Of a stretch of DNA of 64,000 nt, positions 36,690-44,601 are shown one piece after another. The translations under genes and the position numbers were made by a program. The stretch's first letter is position 1; the number at the start of each line of letters is the position of its first letter. The stretch lies in assembly GCF_003480435.1 (NCBI RefSeq), contig NZ_QUJB01000014.1:8820-72819 (forward strand), in the 5' to 3' direction. The notes beneath the pieces are model-generated. The model ran no database searches, had not been told where the DNA came from, and saw nothing but the letters and a program-made list of their open reading frames with translations. The stretch is from Clostridium sp. AM30-24 (GTDB lineage Bacteria; Bacillota; Clostridia; Lachnospirales; Lachnospiraceae).

Positions 36690-38312
36690 TTATTTTGTGT
36701 TGTTGTGGCTGTCGACTTCGCAGACCATGATGCAGGCCTTGTCGCAGGCGAGGAAACGGTCGAGTTCTGCGTCGAGAGTCTCGTTGCTGTCGCAGTGGAA
36801 GTAGTCCATATCGTAGGCAGCGGCGATTTCAGCATATTTCGGATAATCGTAGAGCTGGACACCGAAATAATGTTCCTCGTAAGTCTTTTCCTGATGCTCA
36901 CGGACGAGACCGAGATAGTGGTTTCTCATGACAAGGATCTTTATCGGGACTTTGTTTACTGCGATAGTTCCAAGCTCGTACATGGACATCTGGAAGGAAC
37001 CGTCACCGCAGACAACGACGACCTGTTTGTCCGGCGTACACATCTTTGCTCCGATTCCGGCCGGGATTGAGTAGCCCATGGTTCCCATACCGCCGCTTGT
37101 AAGGAAACGGCCGTTCTTCATCACATAGTTGTCGGCAGACCAGAGCTGGTTCTGACCGACATCTGCAACATAGATCGCATCATCGTCCATCTTCTCAGAG
37201 AGATGCTGGACTAAAAGCATCGGATTTACGAGCTTATCACTGAAGACACGATGGTCTACCGTACTTTTTTTGATATCCTGAAGTGTCTCAATCCAGTTTG
37301 AGGTATCGATGGAAATATTCTCCTGCAGCAGACGGTCGAAGATGCTCTTGATATCACCGACAAGCGGGATCGTAGGTCCGAGGTTTTTGCCGATCTCGGC
37401 GGTATCGATATCGATGTGGATGATATTGACCTGCTGTTCCAGATTTTCCGGTTTAGGAACGGCACGGTCGGCGATCCTCGCGCCGGCAATGATCAGAAGG
37501 TCACTGTTTGCCACTGCACGGTTTGCATACGGTTTTCCGTTATTTCCCAGCATTCCGAAGTACAGCGGGTGGTTTTTCGGCATAACGCCGATGCCCATCA
37601 TCGTTGTTACAAGCGGGATATTGTTTTTCTCACAGAACTGGCGGACACACTCCTCGCCGTTTCCGAGGATAACACCGCCGCCGGCACAGATCAGAGGCTT
37701 TTTCGCTTTATTGATCGCAGCGACCACTTTATGCATCTGTGGGTTATTTCCCTTTGTACTTGGCTTGTATCCGCGGATATTGACCTCGGACGTGTAGTCG
37801 AAGGACTTCTTTAAGAGGTCGATCTGGACGTCACAGGGGATGTCGATGAGGACCGGTCCCTTTCTTCCGGTGGAAGCAATATAGAAAGCTTCCTTAAAGA
37901 TACGCGGAATATCGTCGGCGCTCTTTACAAGATAGCTGTATTTTACGAAGGACTCGGTGGAACCACGCATATCGGCTTCCTGGAATACGTCACGTCCAAG
38001 AAGATTGGAGTTTACCTGTCCGGTGATCGCGATAAGCGGAATACTGTCGGCGTAAGCTGTCGCCAGCGCCGTGATCAGGTTCGTCGCACCTGGACCGGAG
38101 GACGTCACACAGACCGCAGCTTTTCTGGAGATGCGGGCATAGCCGCTTGCGGCGTGTCCGGCCGCCTGCTCCTGACGGACAAGGACATGCTCAATGGTTC
38201 CGGCATTATATAAGGCCTCATAAAACGGGGAGATCGCAACGCCCGGATATCCGAAGATCCTGGTTACGCCCTCTTCCTCGAGGCATTTGACCATAGCTTC
38301 TGCACCATTCAT
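36690..38312 (-). CDS. ilvB: Acetolactate synthase large subunit (second copy)
   Basis: This 540-residue ThDP enzyme has the catalytic Glu in VLVRQEQAAGHAASGYAR and the ThDP motif GDGSFQMSMYELGTIAV. It is diverged from the first copy, for example EQAAGHAASG versus EQGAAHAADG. It forms a two-gene operon with ilvN2, has no leader peptide, and is preceded by a different leader RNA with competing hairpins. It may be regulated apart from the attenuated operon. Confidence 0.94.
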   Translation of the reverse strand: MNGAEAMVKCLEEEGVTRIFGYPGVAISPFYEALYNAGTIEHVLVRQEQAAGHAASGYARISRKAAVCVTSSGPGATNLITALATAYADSIPLIAITGQVNSNLLGRDVFQEADMRGSTESFVKYSYLVKSADDIPRIFKEAFYIASTGRKGPVLIDIPCDVQIDLLKKSFDYTSEVNIRGYKPSTKGNNPQMHKVVAAINKAKKPLICAGGGVILGNGEECVRQFCEKNNIPLVTTMMGIGVMPKNHPLYFGMLGNNGKPYANRAVANSDLLIIAGARIADRAVPKPENLEQQVNIIHIDIDTAEIGKNLGPTIPLVGDIKSIFDRLLQENISIDTSNWIETLQDIKKSTVDHRVFSDKLVNPMLLVQHLSEKMDDDAIYVADVGQNQLWSADNYVMKNGRFLTSGGMGTMGYSIPAGIGAKMCTPDKQVVVVCGDGSFQMSMYELGTIAVNKVPIKILVMRNHYLGLVREHQEKTYEEHYFGVQLYDYPKYAEIAAAYDMDYFHCDSNETLDAELDRFLACDKACIMVCEVDSHNNTK

Positions 38313-38325
38313 AATAACTTAAAAT

Positions 38326-38384
38326 ACCCCCTCAAGTAAGCGTTTAAAAGATGTCTGGGGGCAAAAAAATGATGATTTTGCCCT
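38326..38384 (-). promoter_or_regulatory. ilvB2 leader with competing hairpins around the ribosome site
   Basis: In the minus-strand transcript, GGGCAAAA is followed by TTTTTTTGCCCCC and then the purine-rich ribosome site GAGGGGG. The middle segment can pair with either the upstream GGGCAAAA or the downstream GGGGG. These pairings are mutually exclusive, which would allow control of translation. The ribosome site is about 14 bases from the ATG, longer than usual. Confidence 0.45.
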
Positions 38385-38412
38385 TTAAAATCTTTGAAGA
38401 TAGTTAATAAGA

Positions 38413-38442
38413 ATTATATCGCATACTGAGAGGGGATGTCAA
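38413..38442 (-). promoter_or_regulatory. Promoter of ilvB2-ilvN2
   Basis: On the minus strand TTGACA (38442-38437), an 18-base spacer and TATAAT (38418-38413). Confidence 0.82.
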
Positions 38443-38674
38443 TGTGGAAAGGATGGGAGAATGGGGGATTTTGCAGGATTTTATGGGGAAACCTGCGAAC
38501 TTGAAGCGCAAAGGAAAGTATGTTATGATTGACTGGTAAAAAAAGAAAAAACAGAATAAACGGAGCAAAAATATTAAGGGAGAGAGGCCGATAATTGCTG
38601 GGCTGATCGAAAAGAATCTTATCGATAAAAGCTCTCTAAAGCGAGAGAAATGAAATACATGGGGGAACATGGAA

Positions 38675-39415
38675 ATGAACATTGCGGTATGCGATGACCA
38701 GCCGGAAGTGCTGGATGTCGTTGAAAATATGCTGAGAGAGATTCCGGAGGTGGAGCGTGTCGAAACTTACCAGGATATCCGGCATATGAGGGATGAATTT
38801 GAAGATGGAAAACGACCGGATGTCCTGATCATGGATATCTGCCATGAATATAATACAAAAATTCCGGAGACGGAGGAACGGCAGGAGGGAATCGATTATG
38901 CCTATGAGTTGAATCAGAAATTCCCGGAGTTGCAGATCATTTACCTGACCGGATATACGACGAGATATTCCCAGCATATTTTCCTGAAGCCGGTCAATCT
39001 CGTGGGATATCTCACGAAGCCGGTGAACGCGGATATCCTTGAAAAGCTTCTTAGGATCGCAAAAGAACGACGGGCCCAGGAAGATGAAAAGCGGGTTACG
39101 ATCATGTGCCGGAACCAGCAGCAGATCTTTTATCTCAATGAAATCTGGTATCTGGAGAGCAGCGCTCACCGGACCATGATCCATACATACGAAAATGTGC
39201 AGGTGTGCCATGATAAGATTTCAGATATGGAGGAGCGGATGGGTGAAACCTTTGTACGGTGTCACCAGAGCTTCCTTGTAAATATGAAGTATATCCGGCG
39301 GGTGGAGCATGATCGGTTTAAACTGGAAAACGGGGAGGAGATTCCCATCAGCAAAAAGCGGTACATGGAAGCGCGGACGAGGTATTTTCAGTATCTGGAG
39401 GACGCGGTATCATGA
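38675..39415 (+). CDS. LytTR-family response regulator 1
   Basis: The protein has 246 residues. The receiver domain starts MNIAVCDDQPEV, with phospho-acceptor Asp54 in VLIMDICHE and Lys in YLTKPV. A LytTR DNA-binding domain follows (KRVTIMCRNQQQIFYLNEIWYLE ... FVRCHQSFLVNMKYIRRV). Start ATG 38675 is preferred to 38669 because GGGGGAA lies 7 bases upstream and the paralogue at 41358 starts the same way. The stop overlaps the next gene by 4 bases, so the regulator and kinase are coupled. It closely resembles the regulator at 41358-42107. Confidence 0.92.
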   Translation: MNIAVCDDQPEVLDVVENMLREIPEVERVETYQDIRHMRDEFEDGKRPDVLIMDICHEYNTKIPETEERQEGIDYAYELNQKFPELQIIYLTGYTTRYSQHIFLKPVNLVGYLTKPVNADILEKLLRIAKERRAQEDEKRVTIMCRNQQQIFYLNEIWYLESSAHRTMIHTYENVQVCHDKISDMEERMGETFVRCHQSFLVNMKYIRRVEHDRFKLENGEEIPISKKRYMEARTRYFQYLEDAVS

Positions 39416-40248
39416 TCGTTCTTATATTGTTTACCATCTGCCAGTTTACGCTTCTTATAATGAACCATATGCTCTTTCAGGGCATCCCGTCAGCCTGGAA
39501 TCAGATAGGTATTCCGGTGGTCGCCATCAGCTTTTTTACGGAAGCAGTGCTGGTTATAAACAGTTACCGGAACAGTAAAAATAAGGTGCTGGAGCAGAAA
39601 AAAGAGCGGTTGGAACATGAACTGAACAGAAAGAAAATGGAAGAGGAGAGCGCCGAAGTGCAGGCGGAGCACCTGAACAAGAGGCGGGAAGATCTTCTGC
39701 GGATCGTGAAAGAGGCTGAAAACGATCTTCACACAGAAGACCGGGGATCTGCGGCGGCAAAGCTTCAGAAGGAGATCGAGAAGAACCGGACAGGCCAGTA
39801 CTGTTCCAACATGATCCTAAATGTACTTCTTGAGGAGTACGAGATCAGATGCCAAAAGGTGAAGATCCGGTTATCCGTCGATGCGCACGTGGGGGAGCTT
39901 CCGGGAATTTTAAGGATACACCAGTGCAGCATTCTTTCAAACCTCATGAACAATGCCATGGAGGCGGTGGAATATCTTCCGGAAAGTGAGAGATGGATCC
40001 GGGCCGATATCCATGTGAAGGCAGACTATCTCGTGATTGCTGTGGAAAATCCGTTTGCTGAGAAGTATCTCGGAATGAAAAAAAGCGGCGAGCGCGGATA
40101 TGGCAGCAGGATCCTTCGGGAGATCGCAAAGATGTATGGCGGAAACTGCAATGTGAAGATTGACAGGGAGAAAAAGATATATAAGAGCACGGTGATCCTG
40201 GACGCGGCGGGAACCGGTGCGGAAGAGGAGAGGGGGAGAACGGCATGA
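39412..40248 (+). CDS. GHKL-type ATPase half of a sensor kinase (no H-box His)
   Basis: The protein has 278 residues. Two N-terminal membrane helices (about residues 2-22 and 30-50) lead to a long coiled coil and a GHKL ATPase domain with N box SILSNLMNNAMEAVEY near 175-190 and G2-like GERGYGSRILREIAKMYGG near 226. In AgrC-like kinases the dimerisation helix carries an R-H-D-x-x-N-H motif; the corresponding region here reads KRREDLLRIVKEAEND and has no His. It starts by a 4-base overlap with the regulator and ends by a 4-base overlap with the next gene. Confidence 0.85.
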   Translation: MIVLILFTICQFTLLIMNHMLFQGIPSAWNQIGIPVVAISFFTEAVLVINSYRNSKNKVLEQKKERLEHELNRKKMEEESAEVQAEHLNKRREDLLRIVKEAENDLHTEDRGSAAAKLQKEIEKNRTGQYCSNMILNVLLEEYEIRCQKVKIRLSVDAHVGELPGILRIHQCSILSNLMNNAMEAVEYLPESERWIRADIHVKADYLVIAVENPFAEKYLGMKKSGERGYGSRILREIAKMYGGNCNVKIDREKKIYKSTVILDAAGTGAEEERGRTA

Positions 40249-41114
40249 ACACGGATGCGGTTTTGAGCATACTGATTAGCGCATTTGGCCTGATGCCCAC
40301 GACCTTTTTTCTGATGCAGACACTGAAATGGCGGGGGACAATTACAAAGGTGCTGATCCTGCAGATTATTTTCAATATTCTTTCATGCAGCGCGAAAGAA
40401 TATATGAATTCGCTGAGTGATCAGGAAGTGATCGGAATGACGAGCTGGGTACTGATGGGGATCTATCTGAGTGGCATCTTTCTGTGCTTTGGCGATTCAC
40501 TGAAAAGAATCATATTGATGGTGGTAATCGCGATCGGATGTACGACGGTTGCGGAGCTTATCTGCAATGCAATATTTGTAAATAATGGCTGGCTGGTCAC
40601 AGGCTCATTTTGGGGGGTCTACGATTATGTACGTGCCATGACATGCGAGACCATACTTTTAAGCCTGATCCTCATGGGAATGGTTTTCCTCATAAAGTGG
40701 AGACGATCTCTGTTCCGCGAAAAAAGCCAGATAGTCACAGCACTGATCGCAGTCAGCGTTCTCGCCGGAATGTATCCCTACATGGATTATATTTCGAAAA
40801 AACAGCATGCGGTCTCCATTGGCCAGCAGTTCCTTTTTATCCTGATCATTATGATCTATATGTTCCTTCCGCTCATCGCCCAGGAGACAGAAAGACGTCA
40901 GGAAAATGAGAAACTGTTAAAAGCGCTGAATGACCAGTTCGAGATCGAAAAAAGCCACTTAAAACTCATGGAAGATTTCGAGACCGACCAGCGAAAACTC
41001 GAACACGACTTCAACAACCAGATGATGGTCGTCATGGGAATGATGGAGATGGGCGAGTGGACGGCCGCGGAGGATATGCTGGGGGAGATGGAGAAGAGGA
41101 TCGGGGAGGTGTAG
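40245..41114 (+). CDS. Membrane sensor with H-box but no ATPase domain
   Basis: The protein has 289 residues. Six or seven hydrophobic segments (residues about 5-215) are followed by a coiled coil and a dimerisation/phospho-acceptor helix RKLEHDFNNQMMVVMGMMEM, with His254 in the AgrC/SpoOB-like H-box position. The protein stops about 35 residues later, before any GHKL ATPase would begin. The downstream DNA shows no frame that continues an ATPase. With the preceding gene this looks like a kinase split into two polypeptides. A recent truncation of an intact kinase is the alternative. Confidence 0.8.
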   Translation: MNTDAVLSILISAFGLMPTTFFLMQTLKWRGTITKVLILQIIFNILSCSAKEYMNSLSDQEVIGMTSWVLMGIYLSGIFLCFGDSLKRIILMVVIAIGCTTVAELICNAIFVNNGWLVTGSFWGVYDYVRAMTCETILLSLILMGMVFLIKWRRSLFREKSQIVTALIAVSVLAGMYPYMDYISKKQHAVSIGQQFLFILIIMIYMFLPLIAQETERRQENEKLLKALNDQFEIEKSHLKLMEDFETDQRKLEHDFNNQMMVVMGMMEMGEWTAAEDMLGEMEKRIGEV

Positions 41115-41150
41115 GAAGAGAAAGTAACAAGAAAATATAGGCGGATTGGA

Positions 41151-41215
41151 ATGTGGGAGAAATGTCTTCGGGAGAGGATGTTTCTCTTTTTTTGTCGAAA
41201 AAAGGGACGATTTTG
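41151..41215 (+). repeat. Terminator-linked repeat, copy A
   Basis: The block GAAATGTCTTCGGG...TTTTTTTGTCGAAAAAAGGG then ACGATTTTG resembles 48342-48400, which has GGAATGTCTTTTG...TTTTTTTCGAAATATGGA and ACGATTTTG. It includes the terminator at 41157-41193. Confidence 0.6.
41157..41193 (+). terminator. Terminator after the split kinase operon
   Basis: GAGAAA pairs with TTTCTC through a loop of 18 bases, followed by seven T. Confidence 0.65.
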
Positions 41216-41357
41216 ACGGCGGTGAGAACGGAAAGTCATCGTATTGTATAATCTGCAATAAGAGAATAATGATGAAAAAATGTTGTTGAACGAAATCGCT
41301 AAATAGCGGAGAGGAGAAAATTTAGGAAATAAAAGTACTGATGTAAGGGGATATGAA

Positions 41358-42107
41358 ATGAGAATTGCAGTGTGTGACGATCAGGCGGAAGTACTGAACA
41401 CCGTCGAACATACGTTTCTTGAGGTAGGGGTAATAACTGGCATAGAAAATGTCGATATCTATCAGGATATCAGAAAACTGAAAAAAGAATTTCAGGAGGG
41501 AAATCGCCCGGATGTACTGATTATGGATATCTGTCATGAGTTTAATCCCGCACTTCCGAAGACGAAAGATCGGCAGGAGGGAATTGACTGTGCATATGAG
41601 TTAAATCAGAGGTATCCAGAACTTCAGATTATCTATATGACGGAGGATGCAAAGAAATACTCCCAGCATATTTTTCTGAAACCGGTGAATCTCCTCGGCT
41701 ACCTTACAAAGCCGGTGGATCTGGTTATTTTAAAGAAACTTCTTGAAATAGCAAAAGAAAAGCAGAAACAAAATGATGAGAAACGAGTGACGATCATGTG
41801 TCGGAACCATAAACAGATATTCTATCTCGATGAGATCTTGTATCTGGAAAGCCGGGCCCACCGGACCATGATCCACACCTATGAGGGAGAAGAGGTGTGC
41901 CGCGATAAAATATCGGATCTTGAACAGAGAATGGGAGATACCTTTGTGCGCTGCCATCAGAGCTTTCTTGTCAATATGAAATATATCAGACGGATCGAGA
42001 ATGAAAGCTTTAAGCTGGAAAATGGGGAGGAGATTTCGATCAGTAAGAGGAGGTATGTGGAGACGAAGAACAGGTATTTCGCATATCTGAACAGAATCGA
42101 AAAATAG
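41358..42107 (+). CDS. LytTR-family response regulator 2
   Basis: The protein has 249 residues and is a clear paralogue of the regulator at 38675. The receiver starts MRIAVCDDQAEV, with Asp57 in VLIMDICHEFN. The LytTR domain repeats the same segments with few changes (TIMCRNHKQIFYLDEILYLE, FVRCHQSFLVNMKYIRR). No kinase follows it; AT-rich exported-protein genes do. It may share the kinase pair with regulator 1 and control the island downstream; this is an inference from order. Confidence 0.92.
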   Translation: MRIAVCDDQAEVLNTVEHTFLEVGVITGIENVDIYQDIRKLKKEFQEGNRPDVLIMDICHEFNPALPKTKDRQEGIDCAYELNQRYPELQIIYMTEDAKKYSQHIFLKPVNLLGYLTKPVDLVILKKLLEIAKEKQKQNDEKRVTIMCRNHKQIFYLDEILYLESRAHRTMIHTYEGEEVCRDKISDLEQRMGDTFVRCHQSFLVNMKYIRRIENESFKLENGEEISISKRRYVETKNRYFAYLNRIEK

Positions 42108-42163
42108 AGATAATAAGCTTATTTTTTGAACTATTAGAAGAACTTATAATAAAAAGGAGAGGT

Positions 42164-43390
42164 ATGATGAAAGAGTTGTTGAAGTCAAGAAAGAAAATAG
42201 GAATAACAATTGGGGTGGGAATAATTATTTTTCTGGTGTTGTATCTAATTGGTGGTGGAAAGCAAACGAAAAATGAAAAAGAAATAATGGAAGACTTAAA
42301 TAGTGATACAAGTTGGTTTCAGTATTGTGAATTAAAAGTGGATAATTTAACAATTGAAAAAAGAAAAACAGATAAAAAACAAAAGACAGATATTATATAT
42401 GCTGATATTGTCGCTGAAAATCAGCAATATAATATTCAATGCGATTTGCACTATAGATTGGAATATGAACTTTATAACGATGGATGGATTTTGGAACATG
42501 CAATTCCGGAAAATGAAATGGGATGGGAAATATCAAAGCCAAATTTTGAAATGATTTGCTCAGATTTGTATAAACAAGAACCTTTTTTTGAATTAAATGA
42601 TGCAATGTTTGATTCATTAAATTTGGAATATGAAGATAATGGGCAGGATGTACCTGAAGTAGAATACTGGGTGACATTTGATGGACAGCAAGATAAAGAA
42701 AACTTTCAGGTAATTGCAAAAGGAAGATTTCATTATATACTCGGGAAAAATGGTTGGGAATTTCAAGAAGATTCGTGGATAGAAAATGCTGGCCTCATTC
42801 CAAAACAAGGAGTTGACGAGACAGAGGCAGAAAATATTCTGAAAGCAGAATTGGATGAGGATGTATCTGAAATAAAGAAGGTAGATGAATATAAGGATTA
42901 TCAATATCAGACTATGTCATATACATATGACTGTTATAAAAAATATCAGTATCTTACTGTCGTACAGCGATATGTAGTTGAATTTACTTTTAGCAATGCG
43001 AGTGCAGAATGGCAGAATATAGGCACGACGTTGATAGAAGAGAATAGCGAATGGAACGTAGTAGGACATCGCTATGGAATTGATTATGATAGTGCTTCTG
43101 GTAAACGAAACTTATCGGTTTATATTAATTCTATAACAAACACAAATTTTCAATTTACGTATGAATGCAGTGCAGATTTTTGGGGGAATCGTGCTTCGGA
43201 TACCAGTGATTTTACAATAAACGGTTATGACTATGATAAAATATCGGTTTGGATACATCCAGATAATCAGATTAATATGATGTTTACAATGCGGCTTGAC
43301 AAAAATAAAGGCCTTATGATTTCTGCGGTTGATAACAGGTTCCCGAGCATCACTTTAATCGAAGAAACTCCAATGTCACAGTACGAATAA
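42164..43390 (+). CDS. Membrane-anchored exported protein of unknown function
   Basis: The protein has 408 residues. One N-terminal membrane helix (about residues 12-32, IGITIGVGIIIFLVLYLIGG) acts as a signal anchor. The long extracellular part is rich in Tyr, Asn, Asp and Glu and has repeated beta-rich stretches such as YWVTFDGQQDKENFQVIAKG and FHYILGKNGWEFQEDSW. I do not recognise a named domain; YLTVVQRYVVEFTF and NVVGHRYGIDYD suggest tandem lipocalin- or NTF2-like small domains. Base composition is AT-rich compared with the core genes. It is followed within 25 bases by a lipoprotein gene, so the two are probably an operon. Confidence 0.75.
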   Translation: MMKELLKSRKKIGITIGVGIIIFLVLYLIGGGKQTKNEKEIMEDLNSDTSWFQYCELKVDNLTIEKRKTDKKQKTDIIYADIVAENQQYNIQCDLHYRLEYELYNDGWILEHAIPENEMGWEISKPNFEMICSDLYKQEPFFELNDAMFDSLNLEYEDNGQDVPEVEYWVTFDGQQDKENFQVIAKGRFHYILGKNGWEFQEDSWIENAGLIPKQGVDETEAENILKAELDEDVSEIKKVDEYKDYQYQTMSYTYDCYKKYQYLTVVQRYVVEFTFSNASAEWQNIGTTLIEENSEWNVVGHRYGIDYDSASGKRNLSVYINSITNTNFQFTYECSADFWGNRASDTSDFTINGYDYDKISVWIHPDNQINMMFTMRLDKNKGLMISAVDNRFPSITLIEETPMSQYE

Positions 43391-43412
43391 TATTGAATAG
43401 GAGAGTGGGTAA

Positions 43413-44486
43413 ATGAAATTAAAGAAAACTTGGTTGGTGATTTTACTTTTGAGTTTGCTTGTATGCGGTGGATGTAATAAAAAGACAGAGCAGGAGAACG
43501 TCGAAACTAAACAGGAAACTGAATCTATTCCGGAGAAAGAAGAAATACGGCCATCTGGATATATCAAAGATGAGATACTTCAGTATTTTAAACTGTCTGA
43601 GACAGAATTAGAATCCTGGAATAAAATTGAAAAAATCAGAGAATATGATCCAGAACCGAGAGTGGCAACCTATACTTTTTATTCACAAGATGGAAAAGTA
43701 AATGATAATACACAGTTATTTGAAAATAGCAGTTTGGAAGTAAGAGCTTGCAGACCGACAGAATATTCCCGGAAGCATTCAAATATTTTCAAAGATCTAA
43801 CAGGACATGAGGACACGTTTGTATACGCCTTGGTTATGAGAGCGGGAGATGTATTTCGCGGAATTAGTGAACAGGAAACCTGGGAGACAGTGGAAAAATG
43901 TCTGCAGAAGGCTAATGGAATAGAAGACTTTGATATCCAATCCTATTATGAGTATGGTGACAACGAAATTTATATTAGTAGATTACAATTTATTTACCAG
44001 AATTATTTATTCTGCGCTGAAATGAAAAAGGACTATGGCTGGGAAGCAAAAGAAAACGCATTTTTTAATCCGGAATCATCGGTTTACATAACGAATTTAA
44101 ATCAAGGAGCAGATTATACAGAACTGGAGGGAAGTTACATTCAAATAGCGGAATCGGATAATTTTGGCATTTTAGATCCTACAGAAGATATTCCGGGATT
44201 TGCAACTCTATTACGACTCGAAAAAAATGATGAAGGTTATATTGCAACAAGATATACATATGATGATACAGGAAAATGGAACCAGGTGGAAGAATGGGGA
44301 TTTGATGAATACCCAATAGGATCCAATTTACAATTTACTTATTCCGAAGATAGAAAAGAGTGGGTGTCATATTTGGGAGAAGAAGGAATTTATCTTACTA
44401 TTCAACAAAATAAGAATAGACTTGAATTAAATAGTGACGGTATAGGAGTTGTTTATAAAAAAGTAGATCGGGAAATTATAAAGTAA
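43413..44486 (+). CDS. Secreted lipoprotein of unknown function
   Basis: The protein has 357 residues. A type II signal peptide with lipobox VCGGC makes Cys21 the lipidated residue. An acidic Glu/Lys/Thr-rich linker (about 22-48) leads to an unassigned mature domain with aromatic-rich segments (AEMKKDYGWEAKENAFF, YIATRYTYDDTGKWNQVEEW). GGAGAGTGGGTAA precedes the ATG. It sits between the signal-anchored protein and the 920-residue wall protein. No known family was recognised. Confidence 0.78.
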   Translation: MKLKKTWLVILLLSLLVCGGCNKKTEQENVETKQETESIPEKEEIRPSGYIKDEILQYFKLSETELESWNKIEKIREYDPEPRVATYTFYSQDGKVNDNTQLFENSSLEVRACRPTEYSRKHSNIFKDLTGHEDTFVYALVMRAGDVFRGISEQETWETVEKCLQKANGIEDFDIQSYYEYGDNEIYISRLQFIYQNYLFCAEMKKDYGWEAKENAFFNPESSVYITNLNQGADYTELEGSYIQIAESDNFGILDPTEDIPGFATLLRLEKNDEGYIATRYTYDDTGKWNQVEEWGFDEYPIGSNLQFTYSEDRKEWVSYLGEEGIYLTIQQNKNRLELNSDGIGVVYKKVDREIIK

Positions 44487-44601
44487 CCCAAACAGCTGAA
44501 ATTTACAAATGTGCCGAAGTTATTTTTATTAGGTAAGCATGAAACCTAATTAAAAATAAATAATCGCTGATGTAAAAAGCGAATTACAAGGAGGAGAAGA
44601 C

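Larger units (their letters stand above)
38313..38674. other. Intergenic region between divergent ilvB2 and the LytTR regulator
   Basis: It holds the ilvB2 promoter and leader on the minus strand, listed separately. On the plus strand, 38500-38660 contains only AT-rich sequence and a GATCGAAAAGAATCTTATCGAT inverted-repeat-like stretch; no clear plus promoter is seen. Confidence 0.55.

Noticed and set aside
36489..37070. 193-codon plus-strand open frame
   Set aside because: It is antisense to ilvB2/ilvN2; composition reflects the opposite-strand coding sequence.
41193..41200. TGTCGAAA as a Spo0A box
   Set aside because: It directly follows a terminator T run within a repeat block; the other copy (48374-48385) lacks the TGT, so regulation by Spo0A is unsupported.
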